Positions 34,919 through 44,578 of a stretch of 64,000 nucleotides of DNA are shown here, one piece after another; within the stretch, counting starts at the first letter, position 1, and each line of letters opens with the position of its first letter. The stretch spans positions 6,870 to 70,869 of the forward strand of contig CAYPNT010000005.1 of assembly GCA_964412235.1 (NCBI GenBank), in the 5' to 3' direction. The notes under the pieces are model-generated. The model worked only from the letters and a program-made list of their open reading frames with translations. It was not told the DNA's origin and made no database searches. The position numbers were made by a program, and so were the translations under genes. This DNA is from JAYZQT01 sp964412235 (lineage in GTDB: Bacteria > Pseudomonadota > Alphaproteobacteria > MPNO01 > UBA830).

Positions 34919-37288
34919 ATGGCTGATGGCGGTGCTGCAGAAGGACAGGGTATAGGTGCACGTGTTTTGCGGAAGGAAGATGCGCGGCATTTAGCTGGCC
35001 GCGGCAAGTTTACGTCGGATTTCCGAAGACAGGGCCAAAAGGAAATGGCGTTCGTGCGTAGTCCGGTTGCCCACGCTCGAATCAAGTCAATAAAGAAACC
35101 TTCCCAATTTGGGGGCTCTATTTTTACAGCTACTGATATGCCGGACTTAAAACCGATGCGCGCTCCTTCTAAACTGCCCGGTTACAAGCACTCCGACTAT
35201 CCGGCGCTCGCTATCGATAAGGTGCGATTCGCTGGTGAACCAATAGCAGTGTGCGTTGCAGATACCCGCGCTGAGGCAGAAGACATTGCCCAGTTGGTTG
35301 AAGTGGACTTTGAATTGTTAACGCCGGTAACGGATATGTTGGTCGCGAAGGGCCCGGATGCCCCGCTCATTCACGAAGAATGGGATAATAATATCGTTTT
35401 TGAGACTTTCTCGGATGATGATTTTAGTAAAATTGAAGATGAAGCGACCGTGGTAATAAAGCGCGAATATCGCATGGCACGACAAGCTATGAACCCGATG
35501 GAGGGCAAAGCCGTTTTTGCTGAATGGGATGATCGAACTGATCAGTTGATGATGTGGACGTCGACGCAGGTGCCGCATCTCATTCGAACGGGGCTCGCGG
35601 AATTCCTGAAGTTAGAGCAACGTCAGGTACGAGTGATAGCTCCCGATGTTGGGGGCGGTTTTGGCTGCAAGGCGTTACTGCAGCCAGAAGAAGTTTTAGC
35701 CGGTTGGCTGACCCGGAAGCTAGCATGCCCCATCCGTTGGATCGAAGACCGTCGTGAACATTTAATAACCGGAGCTAATTGCCGGGAGCACCACTATTTT
35801 GTATCACTACACGCGACGCCTGAAGGACGGATATTAGGTCTTGATTGTGATGTTACGGTTGATGCGGGCGCATATTCCGTTTATCCGTTCACGAATGCGC
35901 TGGAGGGAGCAATGGCTCACGGTAACCTCCCGGGGCCATACGATATCAAAGCTTATAAATGTCGAACCCAAACAACGGTTACTAATAAGCCGGGCCTTAT
36001 GCCCTACCGAGGGGTGGCGCGGCCTGGGGTTTGTTTCGCAATCGAAATGACAATTGACGCATTGGCCAGAGAAATTGGTATTGAAGCGGATGTAATCCGC
36101 GCGAAGAATATGGTGTCTGAGGACAAGATGCCTTTTATGTCTATTGCAAAGAAGCATTTTGATAGCGGGAATTACGCGAAGAGCGTGGCGATGGCTGCAG
36201 AGCAGATAGGGCTTACAGAAATCCGCGCGCAACAGGTTGGGCAGGATGGGAACGGACGTCTGATAGGTGTCGGTATGGGCTCTTACGTCGAACAAACCGC
36301 GCATGGTACATCCGTGTTTTCCAGTTGGGGAGTGGCGATGGTTCCCGGTTACGAACAGGCGACGGTTCGTTTGACCCCTGATGGTGGGTTAGAACTCCGA
36401 ATTGGTGTGCAAAGCCATGGTCAGGGCATGGAAACTTCTATGGCGCAAATGGCTTATGAGGTTTTAGGTATAGACCCTGAAAGGGTTACCGTGACGCACG
36501 GTGATACTGGCCTAACGCCGTATTCTACTGGGACCTATGCATCACGTAGCATGGTGATGGCGGGAGGTGCGACTGCGCGAGCGTGCCGGGTATTGGCTGA
36601 ACGGATGGAAATTATTGGAGCACACCTTCTGCAATGCGAGCGTTCAGAAGCTAGTGTTGTCGGTGGGCGTGTGGTTAGTGGAAAGGGTGAAGTGTCATTT
36701 GCTGAAATTGGGCGTGTTTGGTATTTGAATCCTGATGAACTCCCAGCTGATGTCGATCAAGGTGGAGTTGAGGTAACTATGGGATATCGCCCAGAGCCTG
36801 ACTCTGGCGCCTTTACCTATGCGAGCCACGCTTGCAAAGTGTCGGTCGACATTGATACCGGGAAGGTCAAGGTTCTGGATTACGCTATCGTTGAAGATTG
36901 TGGAACGATGGTTAACCCGATGATAGTGGAGGGCCAAACCTATGGTGGGGCGACACAAGGTATTGGGACTGCATTGCTCGAAGAGAGCCCTTATGATGAG
37001 CTTGGCAACCCAGGGGCATCGACATTTGCAGATTATATGATGCCTAGTGCTACAGACGCTCCACTTTATCGAATTGATCATATGGTAAGTCCTTCGCCGT
37101 TTACGGAATACGGTATTAAGGGTATGGGTGAAGGGGGTACCATTCCGACCCCTGCGGCTATAGGTAATGCAATTAACGACGCCCTTAAGGAAATAGGGGC
37201 GGAGGTAAAAGAGACACCATTTACACCGCGCAGAGTGCGTGCCGCAATCGAAGATGCTATGAAGAAAAGTCAGGGAGACAGAATATGA
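34919..37288 (+). CDS. Molybdenum hydroxylase large subunit A (CoxL-like, xanthine dehydrogenase family)
   Basis: A 789-residue molybdopterin-binding subunit. ATG 34919 follows AGGGAG; an upstream in-frame start at 34847 would overlap the transporter gene. GIGARVLRKEDARHLAGRGKFTSD starts the a/b hammerhead domain; VIAPDVGGGFGCK, VPYRGVAR-type loop (MPYRGVARPG), TGTYASRSMVMAGGA and KGMGEGGTIPTPAA, with the catalytic Glu, follow. The active-site loop is PYRGVARP, neither the AYXCSFR of form I CO dehydrogenase nor AYRGAGR of form II, so CO oxidation is unlikely. It should hydroxylate an aldehyde, N-heterocycle or aromatic substrate. First of four genes, coupled to the FAD subunit. Confidence 0.9.
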   Translation: MADGGAAEGQGIGARVLRKEDARHLAGRGKFTSDFRRQGQKEMAFVRSPVAHARIKSIKKPSQFGGSIFTATDMPDLKPMRAPSKLPGYKHSDYPALAIDKVRFAGEPIAVCVADTRAEAEDIAQLVEVDFELLTPVTDMLVAKGPDAPLIHEEWDNNIVFETFSDDDFSKIEDEATVVIKREYRMARQAMNPMEGKAVFAEWDDRTDQLMMWTSTQVPHLIRTGLAEFLKLEQRQVRVIAPDVGGGFGCKALLQPEEVLAGWLTRKLACPIRWIEDRREHLITGANCREHHYFVSLHATPEGRILGLDCDVTVDAGAYSVYPFTNALEGAMAHGNLPGPYDIKAYKCRTQTTVTNKPGLMPYRGVARPGVCFAIEMTIDALAREIGIEADVIRAKNMVSEDKMPFMSIAKKHFDSGNYAKSVAMAAEQIGLTEIRAQQVGQDGNGRLIGVGMGSYVEQTAHGTSVFSSWGVAMVPGYEQATVRLTPDGGLELRIGVQSHGQGMETSMAQMAYEVLGIDPERVTVTHGDTGLTPYSTGTYASRSMVMAGGATARACRVLAERMEIIGAHLLQCERSEASVVGGRVVSGKGEVSFAEIGRVWYLNPDELPADVDQGGVEVTMGYRPEPDSGAFTYASHACKVSVDIDTGKVKVLDYAIVEDCGTMVNPMIVEGQTYGGATQGIGTALLEESPYDELGNPGASTFADYMMPSATDAPLYRIDHMVSPSPFTEYGIKGMGEGGTIPTPAAIGNAINDALKEIGAEVKETPFTPRRVRAAIEDAMKKSQGDRI

Positions 37289-38100
37289 AATCTGCAAAAT
37301 TTGAGCACCGGCAAACGGAATCCCTGAACGAAGCACTCAGTTTGCTCGGTAGTGCGGATGGTGAAACGCGCGTTTTGGGTGGCGGGCAATCCCTAGGTCC
37401 AATGATGAACTTGCGTCTTGCACAGCCTGATCAGCTGATTGACCTGAGCTCGGTAGATGGACTTGACGAAATATTGGTTGATGGTGACCACCTTCATATT
37501 GGTGCGCGTGTTACGCATGCTCGTATAGAAGATGGAGGGGTCCCAGGTGTAACTGGTGAATATATGAAATTTGTGGCGGCCGGAATTTCATATCGGTCGG
37601 TTCGTAATCGTGGTACAATTGGAGGTTCCGTGGCCCACGCAGATCCCGCGGCGGATTGGCCTTCGGCACTTCTTGCTCTTGGAGGTGACGTGCTCGTCGC
37701 CGGACAAGACGGTGAGAGACGAGTGTCGTTAGACGGATTTCAAATTGGGCCCTTTGCTACTGGTTTGGGTTACGATGAAATTCTTATTGGGTTTGTTCTT
37801 CCCGTTCTTGGAAGAAACGCGTCTACGGGATACTACAAGGTGAATAGGAAGCCTGGTGAGTTTGCCGATGCAATCGGGGCGGTGGTTGTAGGTGAAAATG
37901 CCCGGGTAATTTGCGGGGCGACAAAGTCTGCACCATTTAGAGTGTCGGCTGTAGAGGAGAAGCTTTCATCTGGAGGGACGGAATTATCGGTAGGGGAGGC
38001 GCGCGAAATGATAACTGCACATGATCCCGGGTTTGATGATTATGAATTGCAGATTCACGGTGTAGCGCTAAGTCGAGCCGTGGGGAGGGCCTTCGCATGA
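37285..38100 (+). CDS. Molybdenum hydroxylase FAD-binding subunit (CoxM-like)
   Basis: A 271-residue FAD subunit. VLGGGQSLGPMMNLRLAQPDQLID (about 31-54) and VRNRGTIGGSVAHADPAADWP (about 110-130) are the two FAD-binding motifs of CoxM/XdhB proteins. It shuttles electrons from the 2Fe-2S subunit to an acceptor. ATGA overlaps on both sides (37285-37288 and 38097-38100) tie it to large subunit A and the small subunit. Confidence 0.93.
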   Translation: MKSAKFEHRQTESLNEALSLLGSADGETRVLGGGQSLGPMMNLRLAQPDQLIDLSSVDGLDEILVDGDHLHIGARVTHARIEDGGVPGVTGEYMKFVAAGISYRSVRNRGTIGGSVAHADPAADWPSALLALGGDVLVAGQDGERRVSLDGFQIGPFATGLGYDEILIGFVLPVLGRNASTGYYKVNRKPGEFADAIGAVVVGENARVICGATKSAPFRVSAVEEKLSSGGTELSVGEAREMITAHDPGFDDYELQIHGVALSRAVGRAFA

Positions 38101-38564
38101 GTAAACTGTCTGTAAAGATCAATGGGGAAGACGTAAGCGCGGAGGTGGAGCCCCGCCTTTCGCTTGCAGATTTTATACGCGATCATCGCCGATTAACGGG
38201 CACACACTTGGGCTGTGAACACGGGGTTTGTGGAGCCTGCACCATCTTGATGAACGGGGAACCAATCCGCTCGTGCATAACATTCGCCGTTATCGCCAAC
38301 GGAACTGAAATAACAACCATCGAAGGTTTTGATGACGACGAGCCAATGGAACAGCTTAGGAAAGCTTTTCACGAACACCACGCACTGCAGTGCGGGTATT
38401 GCACACCCGGCATGCTGGTTGCCGCCCGGGATATCGTCATGCGTTTGCCAGAGGCGGATGAGGAACGAGTGCGACTGGAACTGGCTGGAAATCTTTGCCG
38501 ATGCACCGGTTATGTTGGAATTGTCAATGCGATTCTAGCGGTCTTAAATAACCGGCTAGCTTAA
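38097..38564 (+). CDS. Molybdenum hydroxylase 2Fe-2S subunit (CoxS-like)
   Basis: A 155-residue iron-sulfur subunit with two 2Fe-2S clusters. The N-terminal plant-type motif is CEHGVCGACTILMNGEPIRSC minus its first residue contexts (Cys at about 39, 44, 47 and 59). The C-terminal all-helical domain carries CGYC and CRCTGY. It passes electrons from the molybdenum centre to FAD. It is the only small subunit at this locus and presumably serves both large subunits. Confidence 0.93.
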   Translation: MSKLSVKINGEDVSAEVEPRLSLADFIRDHRRLTGTHLGCEHGVCGACTILMNGEPIRSCITFAVIANGTEITTIEGFDDDEPMEQLRKAFHEHHALQCGYCTPGMLVAARDIVMRLPEADEERVRLELAGNLCRCTGYVGIVNAILAVLNNRLA

Positions 38565-38582
38565 ACAATCAACTCACAGGTA

Positions 38583-40934
38583 ATGTCCGAGGAATCACCT
38601 AAGTCTGGAATTGGCGCGCGTGTCTTACGGAAGGAAGACGCGCGATTTCTTCATGGCCACGGTCGTTATGTCGCCGACATAAGCCGTCCAAGAATGTTGG
38701 AAGCGGCGGTTCTGCGAAGTCCCATTGCTCACGCTTCTAACCTAAATATCCAAAAACCAGTAGGCCATGAGGGACAAGTGTTTACAGCGCAAGACCTGGC
38801 CGCCGGAGGTGTTCGCCCGATCCATGTTGTTTCTAAATATCCGGGACATCGAGCATCGGATTATCCACACTTAGCGGACGAAAAAATACGATTTGTAGGC
38901 GAAGCAGTCGCGGTATGTCTGGCGGATACGCGGGCTGAAGCGGAGGACCTTGTGGCCCAGACCACTTTAGAATTTGAACCTTTGTCGCCGGTTGTCGATA
39001 TGCTGTCTGCGAGTGATTGTGAAGCTGAGCGGGTTCATGAAAACTGGGATGACAACATAATCCTTGAAACGAAAATTTCCGAAAATGCAGAGGCGATGAT
39101 TGAGGCTGATATTTCGGTTAAGCGAACATTTCGGATGAACCGACAGGCTGTCAATCCGCTAGAAGGGGCTGCGGTTATGGCCGAATGGGACGCACGCGAG
39201 GATAGGCTTATTGTCTACAGTGCATCTCAAATTCCTCATATTTTGAGGAATGCCCTCTGTGAATGTCTCGGTTTAGCTCAGCATAAGGTTCGCGTTATCG
39301 CACCCGATGTTGGGGGTGGTTTTGGATACAAGTGCGTGCTGGTTCCTGAGGAAATATTTATTCCATGGGTAGCGATGCAGGTTAAGCGACCCGTTCGCTG
39401 GATACAGGATCGGCGTGAACACCTAGTAGCTGCAGCAAATGCTCGAGAACATCATTACGAGGTAACGCTTCATTCCGATTTAGAAGGAAATTTTATAGGA
39501 GTGGAAGCCGATATAACCGTCGATTCCGGCGCCTACTCTGTTTATCCCCATTCCAATATCTTGGAATCAACTATGGCAGGCCGTACATTGCACGGTCCGT
39601 ATATGTTTGCTTCCTACAAGGTGCGGGCACGAGCCGTAGCCACAAATAAGCCGCCGATAGTACCCTACCGGGGCGTTGCTCGTCCTGGCATCTGTTTTGC
39701 CATGGAGTTAGCTGTGGATGCTTTAGCCCGGAAACTCTATCGTGAACCAAGTGAGTTAAGAGCACAAAACCTCGTACCCTCCGAGAAAATGCCATATAAA
39801 ACCATCACAGGTGGGGAGTTTGATAGCGGGGATTACCGCGAAGCCCTACATCGAGCTGTTTCGTTGATTGATCTTCAGGCACAGCGTACGCGACAACGCG
39901 TGGGCGAATCCGACGGTCGCCTAATTGGCGTTGGCTTTGGTAGTTATATAGAAATGACAGCATTGCAAACCTCTGCCGCAGCGGGGGCAGGATTGGCGGC
40001 AATACCAGGTTATGAACAATCCCACCTTCGATTAATGCCTGATGGCTCGCTTGAGATCGGCGTTGGTATTCAAAACCACGGACAGGGCATGGAGACCACT
40101 CTCGCCCAAGTTGCCTGTGAAAAATTTGGTCTACAAATCGAAAATGTCGTGGTGCGGCATGGAGATACGGCTACTTCGCCATACTCCACCGGAACATATG
40201 CGTCGCGGTCGATGGTAATGGCAGGGGGCGCGATCGCCCGAACTTGCGATGTTCTTGGCGCCCGGATCAAGCGGATTGGCGCACATTTATTGCAATGTGA
40301 TCTGACCGATACCACTATCAACAACGCGAGCGTTGTTGGTCCAACTGGGGATGTAACAATAGCTGAGATAGCGCGTGTCTGGCATCGAAACCCTGAGGAG
40401 TTACCCGAGGACGTCGATCCGGCGGGGGTAGAGGTTACGTCTGGTTTTCGGCCGTCACCAGACAATAGTCCGTTTTCTTATGCCACTCACGCGGCGGTTG
40501 TGGCGGTGGACCCGGAGTTGGGTGAGGTCGAAATTCTTGATTATGTAATCTCGGAAGATTGTGGGACCATTGTAAATCCGATGATTGTTGACGGGCAGAT
40601 TATAGGTGGAGCACTACAGGGTGTTGGGACTGCACTTTGTGAGGAAGCCCAATATGATGCTGAGGGACAGCCGCTTTCCTCGACTTTTGCTGACTACATA
40701 ATGCCCGGATCAACAGATCTGCCGAAAATCCGCCTTGATCATCTCGTAACGCCGTCTCCTTTAACGGAGTTCGGTGTTAAAGGTCTCGGTGAGGGGGGAG
40801 CAATTCCCCCACCTGCTGCTATCGCAAATGCTATCAACGATGCTATTAAAGTTTACGGTGTTGAGGTGGACGAAACCCCCATTACACCGCGTCGGCTCCG
40901 CAAAAAACTATCTTCTTCCAACCCGCCGCGATAA
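38583..40934 (+). CDS. Molybdenum hydroxylase large subunit B (CoxL-like paralogue)
   Basis: A 783-residue paralogue of large subunit A with the same order of motifs: GIGARVLRKEDARFLHGHGRYVAD, VIAPDVGGGFGYK, VPYRGVARPGICFAMEL, TGTYASRSMVMAGGAIA and KGLGEGGAIPPPAA with the catalytic Glu. Because both copies share long stretches yet have diverged throughout, they arose by an older duplication. Start ATG 38583 is 18 bases after the small subunit, so all four genes are one operon. It may be an alternative catalytic subunit with another substrate or the second half of a mixed large-subunit pair. Confidence 0.9.
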   Translation: MSEESPKSGIGARVLRKEDARFLHGHGRYVADISRPRMLEAAVLRSPIAHASNLNIQKPVGHEGQVFTAQDLAAGGVRPIHVVSKYPGHRASDYPHLADEKIRFVGEAVAVCLADTRAEAEDLVAQTTLEFEPLSPVVDMLSASDCEAERVHENWDDNIILETKISENAEAMIEADISVKRTFRMNRQAVNPLEGAAVMAEWDAREDRLIVYSASQIPHILRNALCECLGLAQHKVRVIAPDVGGGFGYKCVLVPEEIFIPWVAMQVKRPVRWIQDRREHLVAAANAREHHYEVTLHSDLEGNFIGVEADITVDSGAYSVYPHSNILESTMAGRTLHGPYMFASYKVRARAVATNKPPIVPYRGVARPGICFAMELAVDALARKLYREPSELRAQNLVPSEKMPYKTITGGEFDSGDYREALHRAVSLIDLQAQRTRQRVGESDGRLIGVGFGSYIEMTALQTSAAAGAGLAAIPGYEQSHLRLMPDGSLEIGVGIQNHGQGMETTLAQVACEKFGLQIENVVVRHGDTATSPYSTGTYASRSMVMAGGAIARTCDVLGARIKRIGAHLLQCDLTDTTINNASVVGPTGDVTIAEIARVWHRNPEELPEDVDPAGVEVTSGFRPSPDNSPFSYATHAAVVAVDPELGEVEILDYVISEDCGTIVNPMIVDGQIIGGALQGVGTALCEEAQYDAEGQPLSSTFADYIMPGSTDLPKIRLDHLVTPSPLTEFGVKGLGEGGAIPPPAAIANAINDAIKVYGVEVDETPITPRRLRKKLSSSNPPR

Positions 40935-41092
40935 GTTGTCTATCGCAAACGGGCTTGACAAAATAAGATAGGACGAAAAACTCTCTAGTCCACATAGTTT
41001 GTCCAGCCCCGGTTGGGGTTGCGAAAAAAGTGGGAATTGTCACATGATGACTAAGTTATTTTGATTATTTTGTTCTCTGGGAAGAGATAATA

Positions 41093-42439
41093 ATGAGCGG
41101 AACACGGAAAATTAAATTAAATGCATTTATGCGGCCCACTACTATTCACACAGGGAGTTGGCGGTGGCCTGGGGCATTTGCGGATGCAAATTTTAACTTC
41201 GAACACATAAAACTATTTGCTCAACGGCTTGAGCAAGCAAAGTTTGACAGCTTTTTTATGGCCGATCACTTGGCCGTACTCAACATGCCGCCTGAAGCAC
41301 TTCGGCGATCCACGACACCGACGTCCTTTGAACCGTTTACTCTTCTATCAGCGCTCGCTATGTGTACTGCCCGACTCGGTCTTATGGCAACGGGATCGAC
41401 GACCTATGATGAGCCTTTTCACATTGCACGTCGATTTGCATCGCTTGATCATATTAGCGGGGGTCGAGCAGGATGGAACATCGTCACGACCTCTAATCCA
41501 GACGCTTCTAAAAACTTTGGTAAGGAAGTGCATCTTGAACATGCTCAACGTTACAAGCGGGCACGAGAGTTTTACGACGTCGTTACTGGGCTTTGGGACA
41601 GTTGGGCTGAAGATGCATTTATTAGGGACCAAGAAGCTGGTGTCTTCATGGATCCTGAAAAAATGCATGTACTTGATCACCAAGGGGAATATTTTAGCGT
41701 CCGCGGTCCTTTGAATATTGCCCGACCGGTCCAAGGTTGGCCGGTGATTGTGCAAGCGGGAGGATCGGATGCGGGCCGACAGCTTGCTGCAGAGACTGCG
41801 GAAGCAGTTTTTGCCGCCCAGAGCAACCTAGAAGCAGGAAAAGCATTTTATAAAGATGTTAAGGCTCGTATGCGAACCGTTGGGCGTGATCCGGACCACT
41901 TAAAAATTATGCCGGGTTGCTTGGTGATTGTCGGTGATACGGTGAAAGAAGCTAGGGAAAAGCGAGCAAAGCTAGACAGCCTTGTACACGAAGAAAGTGC
42001 GATTGCTTCTCTCTCCATTACTTTAGGTGTTGATGCTTCAAAGTTCGACCCGGATGGCTTCCTTCCCGATAATTTACCAGAAAGTAATGCTACAAAGTCG
42101 GGTCGAGATCGCGCTGTCTTGTTAGCGGAGAAAGAGGGCCTTACCATTCGGCAATTGGCCCAAAGACTTGGTGGTTATTCTGGTTTAGCAATGGTAGGGA
42201 CCCCTATAACGATTGCTGATGAGATGGAAGAATGGCTTGAAACCCAGGGAAGCGACGGATTTACCATAATGTTTCCGTTTCTACCCGACGGGCTGAATGA
42301 TATGGTTGATCGGGTCATACCAGAAGTACAGAGGCGCGGTTTGTATCGAACGGAATATGAGGGCACGACTTTACGGGAAAACCTGGGTTTACCACGACCT
42401 GCGAACCAGTACTTTTCTCAAAGTGAAGCTGCTGAGTAG
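41093..42439 (+). CDS. NtaA/SnaA/DszA-family FMNH2-dependent monooxygenase
   Basis: A 448-residue member of the NtaA/DszA branch of luciferase-like monooxygenases. KLNAFMRPTTIHTGSWRWPGA near the start, FDSFFMADHLAV (about 51-62), RRFASLDHISGGRAGWNIVTTSN (about 112-134) and WPVIVQAGGSDAGRQLAAE (about 210-228) are canonical. Known relatives attack nitrilotriacetate, EDTA, dibenzothiophene sulfone and dimethyl sulfide. It follows the molybdenum hydroxylase operon by 158 bases and stands alone. No flavin reductase is adjacent. Confidence 0.9.
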   Translation: MSGTRKIKLNAFMRPTTIHTGSWRWPGAFADANFNFEHIKLFAQRLEQAKFDSFFMADHLAVLNMPPEALRRSTTPTSFEPFTLLSALAMCTARLGLMATGSTTYDEPFHIARRFASLDHISGGRAGWNIVTTSNPDASKNFGKEVHLEHAQRYKRAREFYDVVTGLWDSWAEDAFIRDQEAGVFMDPEKMHVLDHQGEYFSVRGPLNIARPVQGWPVIVQAGGSDAGRQLAAETAEAVFAAQSNLEAGKAFYKDVKARMRTVGRDPDHLKIMPGCLVIVGDTVKEAREKRAKLDSLVHEESAIASLSITLGVDASKFDPDGFLPDNLPESNATKSGRDRAVLLAEKEGLTIRQLAQRLGGYSGLAMVGTPITIADEMEEWLETQGSDGFTIMFPFLPDGLNDMVDRVIPEVQRRGLYRTEYEGTTLRENLGLPRPANQYFSQSEAAE

Positions 42440-42712
42440 AAGTGAAAACCATCTGTTCTTTGCAAACCCAAAATTTGTAGTTGTCTAAATGCCTAGGTTA
42501 GGGTCTGAGGTGGTCGCCTCCCAAATTTATCGACAGTGTAAAACCACTAACCGCATTAATTGATAGCCACAGATCTGCGCGAGCAATATTGGTATTCTTT
42601 TAGTGGTCCTTTTCGGTTTAAGCTATTATGTTTCCACCACATCCTTTTCGATGGTTAGGTTTTTACCAGGAAGGGGGAATAAAAATCGAAATTTTTTGTT
42701 GGAGAACACGCC

Positions 42713-43858
42713 GTGACTGCTCTGCTGTCCGATATTGATCCAGATGGTCTTCTGGAATACTCCGTAGTATTTAGTGACCGTTCGCTAAACCATATGTCAG
42801 CGTCTTTTCAAGATGTGATGAAGGACGTCTCAAAAACTTTGAAACACGTTTATAATGCGGCGTCGGTTGCCTTAGTCCCGGGTGGGGGTACTTATGGAAT
42901 GGAAGCTGTTGCCCGGCAATATGCAACGGACAAAAGTTGTCTCGTACTCCGCAATGGTTGGTTTAGTTATCGCTGGTCCCAGATTTTTGAAGCGGGCGGC
43001 ATTCCCGCTAATGAAATTGTGTTGAAGGCGCGACCGGTACAAGGAGGTACGCAGCCAGCTTATGAACCCGCCCCTATTACCGAGGTTATCAGCACAATTG
43101 CTGACGAAAAACCGGACCTTGTGTTTGCGCCCCACGTCGAGACCGCGTCCGGAATAATGTTATCAGACGATTATTTGCGCGCGGCATCAAAAGCTGTACA
43201 CGATGTTGGTGGGCTTTTCGTATTAGATTGTGTCGCCTCGGGTGCCGTCTGGGTTGATATGCAAGATGTGGGGGTGGATATTTTGATTAGTGCGCCCCAG
43301 AAGGGATGGAGTGCGTCACCCTGTGGGGCGCTCGTTATGTTCAGTGAGCTTGGAAGACACAAAATAGAGGAAACCAATAGTTCGAGTTTTGCTGCCGATC
43401 TTAAGAAATGGCTTCAGATCATGGAAACTTACGAAGCTGGAGGCCATGCTTACCACGCAACGATGCCGACAGATGCAATAACAAAGTTTCATGCAGCAAT
43501 GAAGGAGACCGAGAGTTACGGCTTTGCGAAAATGATGAGTCAGCAAAAGCTGTTGGGGCAGCGTGTAAGAGAATTGTTGGGTGAAAAGGGGTTTAAGAGC
43601 CTCGCCGCTGAAGGCTATGGCGCACCCGGGGTGGTGGTGTCCTATACTGATGACCCTGATATCCAAAATGGCAGTAAGTTTTCTGCTGTTGGATTACAAA
43701 CAGCTGCAGGGGTGCCGCTAATGTGTGATGAGGGAGATGACTTTCGTACGTTCCGGGTTGGCTTATTTGGGCTCGATAAATTACAGAACATCGACCGGAC
43801 GGTAGATATATTGGAAGAAGCATTAGATAATGTCATTGGGGTTGCGAACACCCGGTAG
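42713..43858 (+). CDS. Class V aminotransferase (alanine/serine-glyoxylate type)
   Basis: A 381-residue PLP enzyme. VPGGGTYGMEAVARQY (about 55-70) binds the cofactor phosphate, D172 (FVLDCVASGAVWVD) the pyridine nitrogen, and K197 (LISAPQKGWSASP) is the Schiff-base lysine. The pattern resembles alanine-glyoxylate, serine-pyruvate and 2-aminoethylphosphonate-type class V transaminases. The start is GTG 42713 with TTGGAGA upstream. The 272 bases before it contain no gene that I can see. The ferredoxin-like gene follows after 24 bases. Confidence 0.87.
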   Translation: MTALLSDIDPDGLLEYSVVFSDRSLNHMSASFQDVMKDVSKTLKHVYNAASVALVPGGGTYGMEAVARQYATDKSCLVLRNGWFSYRWSQIFEAGGIPANEIVLKARPVQGGTQPAYEPAPITEVISTIADEKPDLVFAPHVETASGIMLSDDYLRAASKAVHDVGGLFVLDCVASGAVWVDMQDVGVDILISAPQKGWSASPCGALVMFSELGRHKIEETNSSSFAADLKKWLQIMETYEAGGHAYHATMPTDAITKFHAAMKETESYGFAKMMSQQKLLGQRVRELLGEKGFKSLAAEGYGAPGVVVSYTDDPDIQNGSKFSAVGLQTAAGVPLMCDEGDDFRTFRVGLFGLDKLQNIDRTVDILEEALDNVIGVANTR

Positions 43859-43882
43859 CTATTTTGACAAATTCGAGTGGGA

Positions 43883-44578
43883 ATGATTAAGGAACTCAAT
43901 GCCCGTTTAGATAAAACGGGCCTCTTTGTGCGCGGCGGATTTTATCCTTCTACGGAAGATGAGGTGCCGAGACTACCGGGTGGTCAGAAGACGGAGACAG
44001 TAATTCTAATTGGAAACGCCGGAGTGGATTTGTGGCGTTGTTTTCAGGAGCAGGCTGTTTTGTCACGTAAACAACCGCTCGATAGCTGGCTAAGGTCTGT
44101 GATAGAAGGTCTGTCCGAATGTGTGGGCGCTCACATGTTGCTGCCTAACGAAGGTCCCCCATTCATACCCATACAAGAGTGGGCTATGAGAGCTGAGCGC
44201 GTATATCGTTCGCCGATAGGCATTCTCATACATCCAGAATATGGTCTTTGGCATGTTTACCGCGCCGCTTTACTTTTCAGTACTAGGCTGGCCTTGCCCA
44301 CAAGGTCTAATAACACTAGTCCTTGTGCGACATGCATGACGCGCCCTTGTCTCTCAGTGTGTCCTGCTGACGCCTTTTCGCCAGATCGCTTTGATGCGCT
44401 TTCGTGCGTGTCACATGTGGAAAGCAACGCCGGAGAAAATTGTCTGAATAATGGCTGTTTAGCGCGCCGTGCGTGCCCTGTCGGAAAAGAGTATCGTTAT
44501 GAGCCTGATCAACAAGCGTTTCATACACATGCAATGGTTCGGGCTGTGAAAAGTGGTTTTGGGGGGATTAATGCCTAG
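43883..44578 (+). CDS. 4Fe-4S ferredoxin-like protein (QueG/RdhA-related fold remnant)
   Basis: A 231-residue protein starting at ATG 43883. The C-terminal half has two cluster motifs: CATCMTRPCLSVCP (about 150) and, about 37 residues later, CLNNGCLARRACP. Before them, SPIGILIHPEYGLWHVYRAAL (about 112) resembles the block that precedes the Fe-S domain in QueG and reductive dehalogenases, but the glycine-rich B12 loop is missing. It may be an electron-transfer protein or a cobalamin-free derivative of that fold. It lies 24 bases after the class V aminotransferase and overlaps the convergent ORFan by 11 bases. Confidence 0.72.
   Translation: MIKELNARLDKTGLFVRGGFYPSTEDEVPRLPGGQKTETVILIGNAGVDLWRCFQEQAVLSRKQPLDSWLRSVIEGLSECVGAHMLLPNEGPPFIPIQEWAMRAERVYRSPIGILIHPEYGLWHVYRAALLFSTRLALPTRSNNTSPCATCMTRPCLSVCPADAFSPDRFDALSCVSHVESNAGENCLNNGCLARRACPVGKEYRYEPDQQAFHTHAMVRAVKSGFGGINA

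Noticed and set aside
35834..37336. Long minus-strand frames inside molybdenum hydroxylase subunit A
   Set aside because: Cys/His/Arg-rich shadows of a well-conserved coding sequence.
34919..40934. Aerobic CO dehydrogenase
   Set aside because: Both large subunits lack the AYXCSFR and AYRGAGR loops of CO dehydrogenases.
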